From Bacillota bacterium (lineage in GTDB: Bacteria > Bacillota > Bacilli > Paenibacillales > NBRC-103111): DNA of 64,000 nucleotides. Shown piece after piece: positions 20,201 through 30,800 of this stretch; the first letter of the stretch is position 1, and every line of letters starts with the position of its first letter. The notes beneath the pieces are model-generated. The model saw only the letters and a list, made by a program, of their open reading frames with translations, was not told the DNA's origin and ran no database searches. Both the position numbers and the translations under genes were made by a program. Where the stretch lies: NCBI GenBank assembly GCA_023386955.1, contig JAEWIS010000060.1:122717-186716 (forward strand), given 5' to 3'.

Positions 20201-21795
20201 AAGCTGTCTCCGAAGGATCCGCTATTGTGAAGGCGGAGTACCAGATTACCAAGGATGTGGCGCTTCAAGGCATGACTGTGGTGGATGTATCCACTGACGT
20301 GAGTGCCTACACTGCTACTGTCGACAAAAATCCGGGTGTCACCAAAGTCAACGTGGTGGCTGCCGGAGAAATGACCGACGCGGAGCTGGTGTACAAGGTA
20401 TATCCGGCAGCTGGTGTAACTCCGGCTCCCCGCTACAAGGATGACGTTAGCGGCTGGCCGCTCCTCCCTGCGGACGGCGTAGTTGCCGCGGCGGCAGGAA
20501 ACAAGGTGGCGGTAGCCAAACGCGCTGTAGGCGGCAAGCTGGCTGCGGCTGTTTCCACGCTGATGGAAGCGAAGGTTTGGAGCCAGCCTGCACCAGGTGG
20601 TGGCGGCGGAGGATTCATGGGTGGAGGAAATTCGGATATTAAGGCCAATGGCGATACGGTTGCAACCGAATTGCGCAATGACCGGTTGGTGGCCCGTGTC
20701 GACAAGGCGGGAGTCAGCACTGTTAATCCAAAGCAGGTATTGATCGAAGGCAGCAATGCGCTGGTGAACGGCTACGAGTTCGAAATCGGCTCCGGCCTGC
20801 TGGCCCAAGCTGCCAAGAACGGGCAAACTCTGCGTTTGGCGCTGCCCTTCGCTGATCTGACTATTCCGGCACATCTCGCAGCTGAATCAGGCAAAGATCT
20901 GAAGCTGGTGCTGGAGAAGAACACGGCTTCCGAAAAGGCGGAGCTTGAAGCCATTGCCGGATCCCTTCAGGCAGAATTGCTTGGTGGCGGAGAAGGGGTT
21001 ACCTTCGATATCGGCCAAAGCGGGATTTACGCCGGACGTTCTATAGCCGCAAGAGTGGCGATTCCCGACAGCATTGCCGCCAAGGATATTACCGGCGTGG
21101 TGCTGAGAAGCAAAAACGGCAATTGGACTACGGTTCCGTGGGCATTGGACATCGACAACAACAAAGCATATGTGAACCTGACTCTGACGGATGACGGCAG
21201 CATTGCCTTCATCAAGAATAAACCTTCCTTTGCCGACGTGGCTGCCGACAGCTGGGCGAAGGATGTGATTGCAGCAGCCAGCGGCAAGCTGTTTATGCTG
21301 GGCCGCGGAGCCGATGAGTTTGCTCCGGACAGCAGAATTACCCGCGCAGAATATCCGACAGTGCTGCTTCGTGTGTTGGGTCTGATGAGCCAGCAAGCCA
21401 CAGCAGGCTTCACGGATGTATCCGCGGATGACTGGTTCAGCCGCAGTGTTGCCATTGCTTCCGCTAACGGTCTGGTGAACGGCTTCGAGGACGGAACCTT
21501 CCGTCCGGAGGGTGAGCTGTCCCGGTTGGAGGCTATGGTGATGGCAGGCCGGGCGCTTGCGCTGCTGGGAGGACAGACGGCAGTAGATGCGGCTTCCGTT
21601 GACGCCATCCTGGGTGAGTTTACGGATGGGGCCGTGATTCCGGAGTGGGCAAGAGAGGCTGTTGCCCTGTGTATCCGCGAAGGCATTATTGACGGCCAGG
21701 ATCAAGCACTGCTTCCGGACGGAGCGTTTACCCGCGCCCAAGCTGCGGCTATCGCAGCCCGGTTGAATCAGAAGGTGCCCGTAGGCAAGCTGTAA
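14236..21795 (+). CDS. Giant SLH-anchored surface protein with beta-strand-rich core
   Basis: 2519 aa. A signal peptide (MRGIKQAIAIILAAILALG, cleavage near AFA) is followed by an N-terminal beta domain of about 600 residues. The core, about 855-1270, is bordered and interrupted by two highly charged Lys/Asp linkers (near 856-873 and 980-1003). It shows alternating polar/hydrophobic strands such as GGTIGFKIVESEIKDVVF and GSYTILFLTLGITYYF. Then come fibronectin/Ig-like units, a Gly-rich hinge (near 2120) and three SLH repeats (about 2330-2519, for example FADVAADSWAKDVI, DDWFSRSVAIASANGLVNGF). SLH repeats bind pyruvylated secondary cell-wall polymer. Start ATG 14236 follows GAAGGAG. The next giant gene begins 42 bp after the stop, so the two form an operon. 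Function is otherwise unknown. Confidence 0.88.
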   Translation: MRGIKQAIAIILAAILALGLPVSAFANEIGKEDVTVVSNSFVKVTVNNHTGRFAIRTVDGQPVRKNDQNVNMMYQGDDPETSFTTFRIDGTDYIFGNPYKFGADFFSEISPPRIVENSDGTKQIETTWSIKGVQITQVLKLYTDTSDIMNAGNVNVGYIVNNPTQADVQVGSRILLDTMVGSNDGPAFQVGAVSDRPLQVERRLVDEDKVDSAYTGLDRTLRTLPAYWVMKDKYDSTNPLATNVTAYGFNNFSENDINIVDEMVVGHWARMANTKWDYEINENLDFTTDTNDFGSADSAVALYWNPDRIPAGSARTFETVYGLGEIISPDKVFSIRYIDPVNQLAALEDGSGYVDEGVFQITAEIENMESFNMEHSNIVANMQLDNALKFVEMDPNTGKMVRDANGKVKTLPGNTLTAMFTKPATPAEAEQGIQPKFKPGDTVTATFVVQAKGRPWPTTPEYMLTVTSKEMSEKLDGIKDESVKAQYESSKANFVFLPPVGVAAQTFVYAMTPEEAFASDVKYITLNLSNVEAYNPGNASSDPNFDLYLKETSTGNRYKVPVKQSVIMQPANDGQMGDMRITYRTGDLVDATGKVLKADLGPALPLGEYQVEVDYKDTADTGGLYDLTTAQRFVVTENEAARVKKANILAVIKNTVTLNGDFDTKVKPDYMEAFPEEAAPSRDQIQAMKVTLTTALDKMVRVGQLVDPDFGGEYKNEQQKSPTYRLQAFESEKELKDLKDDLDDRKKGEDEVLVEIRGMINQIGSGKDLQYVVDTTSEPAIINKAVAYRGKDMVFAKGQLDVMDINLITGAAQSPFLRTLSVKGDGTLSVANSGFVFHKGEWTLDFYNGFSKTLLEKKDDDDKKDDEPGGEDESLNGSLTWAAGNLVDRVNPLRQLSIEDVYFNRHSLFAAPSFTISGFGMKFNDYILRAGGISFGGTIGFKIVESEIKDVVFNEKGFVGIDASLSFDLNQDIGLIGVTKKKDKKKDDDKGGSGKDSPKKDDDKDIAGEIHIVHYVQPVDGISNSYGIKFKAIINDFGVGVELAFKQVPDKRVLPDVIGFEARLGDPGVAIFAATYLQGIRGAIRELADTIAGEGDVPLTLEAGADINFGVPPAIFYGSIDLTLKKTGFKILGKLDYKPTPASEKIKMITEAKIAAQWVKPWFVAASAELDVLGWNIIIGKASLFVGQNLIKNRIDFEGFVSAKIQIPEDVPVVGGKPLAGVSLGVNNDKMWGSYTILFLTLGITYYFNGGIEFGTSGEKLPEGLAYLRIQDPENGPKLIVLGQGVETLATSWVTKEDTLHEIEYHSVASGVDLLDNGSFGVGIGGIKVAEEGRLHEIPMSSVSGDALLEVEYYGSTVPNLIMKDNNGQDYPLVYDVANINDPLANAFTQELNGQNGAVKKVYIAVPANKAGGTWKLYADQQVDSRLLNIPVVSKLDEVRLTKPDQNPNTFTASWKVANAKPGDTVNLYLTKDAVQPPAAAGEEAAQPGSAGLLVAKDLEVTAGGNMSGTTAMGSVNIDVSQVSLLGATEDIRGMLPQGDYYLRAELKSSNTFGTKTSEQKFTVIDPLAPNEVQDVAVKPAGNGYFNLSFRPAGKKPAQAGFEHSYTIEVMQQDQNGTLSEYDNFSSLLFTEEELAPYWNAQSGKYEGIRLGGWTKASRSSVVDQSNLDSKPVANDDFTYQGLQVGQKYVVGVSAAVRPDAETDKNENLHFANRTDTANTLLPVPAKPVMSIQPSDTVKVAEATTAYADVLSSVTQQRIVLSSDQQNVDVEALFDGKSIAKTTLTNKASGSSGVLDFSNFTTDGTYGIELRSTNKQTGDFSITMLYLTVDTIAPILYLDTPLSGERTTDGKILVVGQTSNDAELRVNGQRLTVGQDGRFSGNISVSGTEPKLDLVFDAVDRAGNRNGTTVKVTNGSYQVPVALVLRKLPNLHVADQKKVEAFLRYSNGVDTDKKPLFREVPVPAADLDKLTYSIYTGEAASVSNTGTVQAVSEGSAIVKAEYQITKDVALQGMTVVDVSTDVSAYTATVDKNPGVTKVNVVAAGEMTDAELVYKVYPAAGVTPAPRYKDDVSGWPLLPADGVVAAAAGNKVAVAKRAVGGKLAAAVSTLMEAKVWSQPAPGGGGGGFMGGGNSDIKANGDTVATELRNDRLVARVDKAGVSTVNPKQVLIEGSNALVNGYEFEIGSGLLAQAAKNGQTLRLALPFADLTIPAHLAAESGKDLKLVLEKNTASEKAELEAIAGSLQAELLGGGEGVTFDIGQSGIYAGRSIAARVAIPDSIAAKDITGVVLRSKNGNWTTVPWALDIDNNKAYVNLTLTDDGSIAFIKNKPSFADVAADSWAKDVIAAASGKLFMLGRGADEFAPDSRITRAEYPTVLLRVLGLMSQQATAGFTDVSADDWFSRSVAIASANGLVNGFEDGTFRPEGELSRLEAMVMAGRALALLGGQTAVDAASVDAILGEFTDGAVIPEWAREAVALCIREGIIDGQDQALLPDGAFTRAQAAAIAARLNQKVPVGKL

Positions 21796-21837
21796 GAAAT
21801 GAAGAGCAATCTGACTATGAGAGCAGGAAGGTGTTTT

Positions 21838-24800
21838 ATGCTTTGCAGACAAAAGTGGATCAAGCTTGTCTCTTGCCTTCTGCTGCTGGTCTCCTTTGTC
21901 CCCGCAGGTTTGGGGGCAAAGGCGGCAAGCGGCAGCTGGTCCAGCTATGCGGATACCACCTGGTATAACGCGGACTACCCTACTTATACAATCGAAACAG
22001 CCGCGGAGCTTGCCGGTGTTTCCGAGCTGGTTTACGGCGGTATAGACTTCGACGGCAAAACGCTGCATGTCGTTAACGATCTGAACCTGTCCGATCATGA
22101 ATGGCGCCCCATCGGCACACCGGAGCATCCGTTCCGGGGTATTCTGATGGGACCGATGGGCTCCCCCAAGACCTTGAGCGGGCTGACCGTAACCGGTGGG
22201 GATTATGCGGGTCTGTTCGGTTATATGAACGAGGCTACTGTTGGCCGGCTTAGCCTGGCGGGCCGTGTTGACCTTCAAGTAACCGGAGGTCAGGTTTACG
22301 CAGGATCAGTGGCAGGATATATGGATCAGGAGAGCACTATTCTTGATCTAACAAGCAATGTGGAGATTCACATTAACGGCTCTCCTGGGGGCCGTGTCCA
22401 GGTTGGCGGTATCGTGGGCAGCAGCTCCGGTACTCTGTCTAATGTGGAAAACCGGGGCGGCATTACGGTAAACGGTATGGGTGAAGTCCAGGCCGGCGGT
22501 ATTACCGGTGCAGGCAACGGGATACTGCTAATGAAGAAAAACGATAACCAGGGTTCGGTAAGTGTAACCGGCAGTGTCTACCGGTCCGATGCCGGCGGTA
22601 TTATCGGCTTTGCACCTGCATTGCTGAATATGGATGAGGAGGATACCTTTATCCGCAACAGCGGGGCCTTGACTGTATCCGATACAGCCAGCGGTACACT
22701 GGGGGGAATTGTGGGCAGAGCGGGTCCGGGAGCGGCTGTACAATTCTCAGCCAAAACCTCCAACTCCGGAAGAATTCAGCTGGATGCCGGGGCTTACGCG
22801 GCGGATACCTACGCAGGCGGTTTAATCGGTTCATTGGAGATTCCACAGACAACCTTGTCCCATGCGGCGTTTGCCCAAACGGGGGAGATTGTCCACAATG
22901 GCGGTACGCGTGTTTATACAGGCGGTATTGCCGGCAGCGCAGCCAATAATGTGGTATGGTCCGGGGCGTTCTCCGGAACGGTGCCCATTACCGTCAGCGG
23001 TGTTTCGGATCTGTACACCGGAGGTTTGGTTGGTAAGTCCGGCGCTGTTCTGACATTGAACGAAGCCGCCTCCAACCAAGGGGCTATTCATGCAGATGCG
23101 ACCACGGATCATGTGTATACCGGCGGTTTAGTGGGTTTTGCAGCTGACCGTCTCATACTCGGAAGCAGCGCGGCAGCCGCCTTCAGCAACAGCGGGGCTA
23201 TCACGGTCACCGGCACCGCCTCCGATGTGTATACAGGCGGTATTATCGCCAACAAGGCATACACCAAAGCGGCCAATAATGTGGCCAGCACAGGTTCCAT
23301 TGCAGTAACCGGAGCCCAGCGTTTATACACTGGCGGCTACTTCGGTAAGGTGACCGGACCGGATATGGCCATTGCCGGCGAAGCCTTCGCTTCCTCCATC
23401 CAGGTAACCTCCACGATGCCTGCGGATGAGACGCGTGATGTGTACACAGGCGGTATCGTCGGACACTACGCATTCAACAGCACCATTGCCAATACCTCCT
23501 TCTCCGGCAGCATCACTGCAACCGGGGGCCTCTATACCGGAGGGATTGCCGGTTATATGAGCAGCGGTACGATCACCGGAGCAACAGTGGGCAGTGCTGA
23601 TGCCGAAGGGCTCCTCCGTTCCGACGGAAATTCGGGCGGTGTTGCAGGTTATGCCAATGGGGAAATTACCCAGGCCGCCGTTCATCACCTCCGGATTGAA
23701 GCTACAGGAGCAGGCGGTACTGCAGGCGGCATCGCCGGTTTGGCCCAAGGTCGCATCTCGGCAGCAGCCGTTGGGAATGCAGCGCCTGAGGGTGATCATT
23801 ATATGGTAAGTATTGCAGCGGAAGCCTCCGAGGTTGCTGCCGGCGGTGTAATCGGCAAGGACAGCGGAAATCTCCGTTTGGAGACCATCACGGCCTCCGG
23901 CATTAGCCTGGAGTCCAATGCTGCTGCAGCCCGGGTGAAGCTGGGCGGTCTTGCAGGTGCTGCTTCAGCCCAGGCAATGGCGGGCACACAGGAAACACCC
24001 GTGAGTGTCCATCATATTAAGGCTGATGCGGCCGGTAATGAAAACGCGGTGGGCGGGGTAATCGGACGCAACGAAACTCCGCTGGACAGAGAGCGTTTGA
24101 AGCAGGTGTTTGAAATTTCCATCCAGGCTCAAGGCAGCCGTTCCCTACTGGGCGGTATTGCCGGCTCCAATAGCGGTGTGCTGACGGACTTGGAAGCCAC
24201 TGGTATTGAGATTGTTTCCGGTGGTGCGGACAACCAGGTGGGCGGTCTGGCCGGATATACAGACGCAGCTGTTATTCGTCCGTTGGTTTATGCAGGTGAA
24301 GCAGGGCTCACATTGACCCTGCAAGGAGCAGGAGCCTCCGCAGGCGGTGTTGCCGGGGTAGCGAAGAACACTTCCGTTACCGGTGATGGGGCGGCAAGCA
24401 GCTCGGCAGGGCTTGTCGTAAATGCTGAAGCAGCTGCAAACGGGGCCCGCATTGGCGGTATTATCGGTGCAAGCGATGCTTCCCCGATGACCGATGTTAT
24501 TGCTGAAAGCCCCATTGTGACAGCGAAAGGCGCTAATACATCGGCAGGCGGTTTGGCCGGTGAAATTACCGGAGCCAATATTACCAACTCCGCAGCCAGG
24601 GGCATTCTGCCCGAATATGCCGTGTTCACTCTTCATGGCGCGGACAGCAAGGCGGGCGGTGCAGCCGGTAATGCGCAGAACAGTGCCATTACAGGAGACT
24701 CGACCCAAACGAATGTGGAAAATCTGCTTATCAACGGCGCTGATACCGCCGCGCGCCTGACAGCAGGCGGCGTTGTTGGCCATTTGACAGATGGAAGCCT

Positions 24801-27800
24801 GAACAATCTGTTTGGACAGCAGGTGAAGCTCACGGTCAAAGGCTCTGAATCCACCGTTGGCGGGTTGGCAGGTTATAACCGCGGTTTGGCCGGATACGGG
24901 GAGGAAGGACATGCCCAGGTAATCCGTGGAAACTACATGGAGAACCTGACCACCGTTTTGGCCGCTACTGCCTCTTCCTCCACAACCGGAGGTTTAATCG
25001 GGATCAATGATGAACGGACCGATGAGGATGCTGAAGTAAACATTGCTTCGGCAGTTAGCTCCATCGGAAGCAGCCGGTACACCGGCAGTGTCACCGTACA
25101 TGGACCGCGTTCGGTTACCGGCGGCCTGATCGGGGAGAACCGCAGCGTTGTTGCCAACAACAGCATTGCCGAGAAGCTCCCGGTTTTGTCTGACGGCAAT
25201 AACGGCACAGTAGGCGGGCTCATCGGCCAAAACTCCGGCACGGGTACGGTGTACTATTCCTACTCCAATGCCATCGTGACCGCAAGCGGTGAATCCACCG
25301 TCATCGGAGGACTTGCAGGATTGAATGCTGGTCATGTCATTGCTTCGTACACAGAGACAGATCTTACAGGCAATGCCGTTGGAACCAGCGGTGAATATGC
25401 GGCGTTGGGCGGTCTCGTCGGCAAAAACACAGGCGAAATCCGAAACAGCTTCACCTCTGCAGTGGTTACCTCACACGGTGCCTATACCTTCACCGGCGGG
25501 TTGGTGGGTGACCATAGCGGCTCGGTAGCCAATTCCTACGCCGCCAAGAACGTAACGGCCCATGGCACAGGCTCCTTCGTCGGCGGCCTGATCGGCCGAA
25601 TGACCACCGGCACAGTAGGAGGCAGCTATTCCGGCGGCCAGGTGACCGGTGATAACGGCGCTTATGCCGGCGGTTTTGCAGGCTTTTACAAAAATACAAG
25701 CAAGGAACTCATTGATAATACCTACTACGTGAAGGACGAAAGCAAATCCATTAACAGCGGGCTGCTGGATTTTGGCGGCGGCACCTATTATGAGCTCAAT
25801 CAGTATTCCCGCTTGAGCCCGATCCTCTCCACTACGCTGGCTGACCGCAACGCCTTCCCGGCTTTGTCGGGATGGACCTTCAGCGATACAGCCTGGCGCT
25901 ATGGCTCGGAGAATGCCGAATACCGGTATCCGGAGCTGAACCTCAGTGCCAATAACGGCGGAGACGGAGGAAACAACGGTGGCGGGGGTACACCCGTCAG
26001 CATGAATATTAACTGGTATACCAAGAATACCAACGCACTTACGTTTACCTTGCAGACGGAGGCTGATCTGGCAGGTTTGGCGGCCATCGTCAACGGTACG
26101 GTAACCGGTGTAAGCAAGTTTGATTTTAAAGGAAGAACCATTCAATTGACGGCTCCGGTCCACATTCAATCCACCCACTGGGATCCCATTGGCGCCGATA
26201 TGGCTCATGCTTTCCAAGGCCATTTTGTGGGTAACGGGAATCTGATCAGCGGCTTGAAGGTTTCCGGCGGCGATTATACCGGATTGTTCGGTGTCATCGG
26301 AAATTTTGCCACTGTACGCCAGGTTGCCCAGGAGCCGGTGAACGTTACCGGTACCCAATGGGTAGGCGCATTGGCTGGACTTAATCAGGGCAAGGTGTCC
26401 GAGATCAGTGTGGTTCTGACCAGCCAGGCCCAAGTGACCGGCGGCAGCTACGTGGGCGGTATCCTCGGACAAAACACAGGAACCGTTACAGGCTTGAAGT
26501 TTACGGCCAAAGACGGAGGCAAAGTAAAGAGCGCCGCCGCGAATGCCGCAGTAGGCGGACTTGTGGGCGACAATCAATCGGCCATTCCCGCATCCGGCGT
26601 AGTGCTTGCGGGCGGTGCCATCGAAGCATCTGGCGAAGCAGCTGTAATCGGCGGTCTGGCCGGTAAGCAAACAGGCGATATTCAAGCCTCCAAGGCTGTT
26701 CTTGATGCCGGAGGCAGCATTCACGCCAGCGGCGAAGGCAATCTGGCCGGCGGTTTGGTTGGATTGTATGCTTCAGGAGCAGCCGCCGATGTTACGGTTG
26801 CCTTCACAGGCGGAAGCATCCGTGCAGACGGTTCAAGCTCCATGGCAGGCGGTATGATCGGCCGGTCCGCCGCCGGGCAAACCGTTAAGAATGCCGTAGT
26901 CACGGGCATCGGCGGAGCTGGCGGAGAGATTGCCGCGGCAGCGGCTGCCGGCGGTATTGCCGGAGATAAAGCAGGTTTGGGCACGAACGTGTTTGAATTT
27001 GAAAAGGTAGAGGTCAAGGGAGTATCCCTCGCCGTTACTGCAGGCAGAAGCTCTATGGGCGGCATTGCCGGCAAGCTGGCGGACACTGCTGTGAAGGAAG
27101 CTGTTTTCCAGGGAAGTCTGGCGGCATCCCAAAATGATGTAAAGGCAGGCGGTATTACCGGCGCTGCTTACAACTCCATTCTTTACCTGACGCAGGCGGC
27201 TCCCCAAATAGAGCTGTCCCCCGCAGCAGAAGAAGGTAACCTGTTCGTTGCTCCCATGGCTACGGAAACACGGGCGAATGCTGCAGGCGGCATTGCTGGT
27301 GTGATGGAAGCAAGCAGCGAACAACGTAATGCAGCATTGGATTTCGGATTTTATACACCGTTTTACCCGGGTATCTATGATGCCAAGGTGACAGCAGGCA
27401 GCATTGTGATGACAGGTTCCGGACAAACCCTGGATCTGTACGCAGGCGGTTTTGCGGGCAAGCTCCTTTCCGCTTCCCTGTATAACTCCGTTTCCTCTGC
27501 ATCTATAAATGTGACAGGCGCCTCACACGCAGTTGTGGGTGGTGCGGCTGGTATGTTGTCCGGCAGTGTGGCTGTTAATATTACGGCCCAAAGCCAGCTT
27601 GACGCAGGCAGCAGCTCCAACTACAGCGCAGGCGGACTGGTTGGACAAGCGGATCATAGTGAAATCTCCTATTCCCGCACTACTGCCTTAAACGATAAGC
27701 CGATTGTCATCGGCGAAAGCGTGGCGGCTAACCGTCAGGCGACCTACGCCCGGATTGGCGGGTTTGTGGGTCAAGCGGATGCTACAACCATCAAGAATGC

Positions 27801-30800
27801 TTCAGCCGATATGGACATTGAAGCAACCATCGCCAACCCTTATGCCACCATTTCGGCGGGCGGCTTCGCCGGAATCCTGGGCGATTCGGAGCATGGAGCC
27901 ATTGATGGGGCTTATGCCAAGGGCTCCGTCACCCTGGACGGCAAAGCGGGTGCATATGCCGGCGGCTTCGCCGGTGTGGTGAATGAATATGACATCAACC
28001 AGGCTTATGCAACAGGCAATGTAAAAACCTCCTCCTTCGATGCCAGAGGCGGCGGCTTTGCCGGGGTTATCTATCTCGGTGGTACCATCGCCGATGCCTA
28101 TGCCATGCAGGATGAGGTGTATGTAGCAGGAACCGGTGTTGCTACCCGTGCTTACGCGGGCGGTTTTGCCGGACATAATGACGGGAACCTGAGCCGGGTG
28201 TACGCCAAGGCTGCCCACATTACCTCCATTGCCGGAGGAGCCAATTCCTATATGGGCTCTCTCATCGGCTACAACTACCGGGACGGCCGGGTGGCGGATT
28301 CCTACTCCACCGGAGTCTTGGCTGCCATCATGTATGATACCAGCAGCGGACAAAGCGCCAATGTGAAGCCTCTGCCGGGAGACGGCCAGCCTTTCGCTAA
28401 CTGGAGCTTTACCGGAGATTCACCGGTATGGGTATTTGCCGGCAGCGGGGATTCCATTGTGCCTGAACTGGCGAAGCTGTCCAGCTGGCGGTTTGCCCCT
28501 GATGTAGGGTTTATGACCGTATCCGCCAAGGATACAGCTGCTTTTGAGGTGGCAGCACCGGAGCAATTGGCAGGGTTTGCTCTTCTGCAGGATGAAGGCG
28601 TGGCTTTCTACAGACTGTACAACCGGGGAGCAACTACGGCACCGGCTGTGTCGAAGCTGACGTTGACCGCGGATATGGCTCTGGCAGGCAAGCTGTGGGC
28701 GCCTATCGCAGTGTTCCGCGGGGAGCTGGATGGTAGCAACCATACAATTACTGGGTTTAAGCGGAGTCTTTTTGAGGGTAACAAGCTTGGATTTGTATCG
28801 GAAAACCGCGGCGTTATCGCGAATCTGACGCTGCTCCAGCCGCAGCTGGACGGTGCAGCTTATACCGGCGCAGTGGCCGGCGTGAATGGCACGGAAGGAT
28901 TGATCAGCCATGTTACGGTGACCGGCGGAAGTGTGTCCGCCAGCACTGCAGCAGGTGGTATTGCCGGTGAGAACCGCAGCCAGCTGCAGGATGTAGCCGT
29001 ACAAAACATGAGAGTTACCGCACGGGAATCTGCTGGCGGCATTGCCGGAACCAACGATGGCAGCATCCAAGCTTCCTATGCAAGCGGCAGGGTAACTGCA
29101 GTCCAAGAGGAAGGCGGAAGTGCAGCAGGCGGTATTGCCGGAAGTCAGGGTGTCGAAGGTTCTATCAGTGGAAGCTTCTCCTACGCGGATGTATCCGCCG
29201 ATGCTCCAGCAGCTGATGCCGGAGGACTCGCCGGTGTGAACGAAGGAGCTATTGCAGATAGCTACAATACTGGAAGCATCATCGCCAAGGGAGTTGATAC
29301 TGCCCGGGCAGGCGGTGTAGCCGGATATACAGCCGGAGCATTAACCGGCAATGTCAACGGAGGTCAAGCTTCCGCCAGTGTGGGCGGCATTCTGGTGAAG
29401 GGAAAAACCTTCGCCGGCGGTGTAGCGGGACAATTGGCGGAAGGAGCAGCTTTAAACGGAAACCTCTATGATGTGCAAATGGTCCAATTCCCGGTTGCCT
29501 ATTATACGCAAGCGGGCAGCAAGGTAAGAGCGGAAGCCGGTCAAGCTGAAGGGCTGTCTACAGCCAAGCTTGTGGAGGGCGTACTGCCTGCCGGTCTGAG
29601 TGCTTCTGTATGGACTGCACAGCAAGGCTTTTATCCGCAGCTGTCCCGTTTTGCGGGAACACCGGAAAGCGGCGTGTCCACTGCCGCAGTTGTACTGACA
29701 GCGGATGATACGGCTTTCAGCGTAACAGGCGCGTACCGCACAGCGGGCGATGCCTCCATTACGTGGACCACTTCCCAATCAGGAGGTTTGACGGTGCTTA
29801 CCGCCTCCAAGGGTGGTGCAAGCCGTGCGGTGGCCATTAGCAGAACCCCGCTGGTATATGAATTTACAGCGGCTGCACCAACAAGTCCTACCGAGAAGCA
29901 GTTTAAGGATAAAACCGGCATTATATTGGAAACAACTGAAGCCGGAGCGGTAATTCACTACACCACAAACGGTGCACAACCGACAGAATTGTCAGCTGTG
30001 TATACGCAGCCCATCGAAGTTAGTGCTACAACCACCATCAAAGCAATCGCAGTGGTGGACGGCAAAAACAACAGTGCTACATTCACCACCGAATTCAAAA
30101 AGATCGTACCTGGCGGTGGCGGTGGTGGCGGCGGAGGCGGAGCGCCCAGCAATGTAACGGCATCCGTTGGCGGCAAGGATATTACCTCCACAGTCAGCCA
30201 ATCCGCCAGCGGCACAGAAACGGTTGTTGTGCTGAAGGATGAAGCCGTGAAGTCTCTCCTGAAGGACGGCCAAAAGGGAACAGAAGTAGCCGTTGTTTTC
30301 GGTGAGGGTATCCAAGTGGCAACCGCCGAGTTGAAGGCTGAATTGGTCAAGGAATTGGCTTCGCATGACGCTGTTCTCCTGGTGAAGAATCAGGGAGCCG
30401 TCTACCGGGTGCCGGCCAGTGTGCTGGTACAAGCAGGCGCCGAAAGCGGAAGCCTCCGGTTTACGGTAGCGAAGCTGACTGAGGCAGAGGTCAAGCAATT
30501 GCAGGAAAAGGCAAAGGCGGATGGTTATGAAATCCAGATCCCGCCGGCAACCTTCAAGATCGCCAAGACGGAAGGCACTCAGCTGAAGGAGCTGAATAAG
30601 CTCGCCGGGTATGCGGAGCGGATTCTGCTTCTCCCTAATGGAGTGGCTGCTTCTAAAACACCCGCAGGCGTTATGCTCCAAGCAAACGGCAGCATCAGCC
30701 CTGTTCCTTCCCGCGTGATCAGCTACGAAGGGAAACAGGCCGTTGCGCTAAACAGCGTAGCCGGTTCCGGAACCTTTGCAGTGGTTTCCATCGCTGCCTG

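Noticed and set aside
22500..29300. Regular short DNA repeats resembling a CRISPR or satellite array
   Set aside because: The repeats are in frame, degenerate, of unequal spacing and encode GLUG-type units; no leader or cas gene is present.
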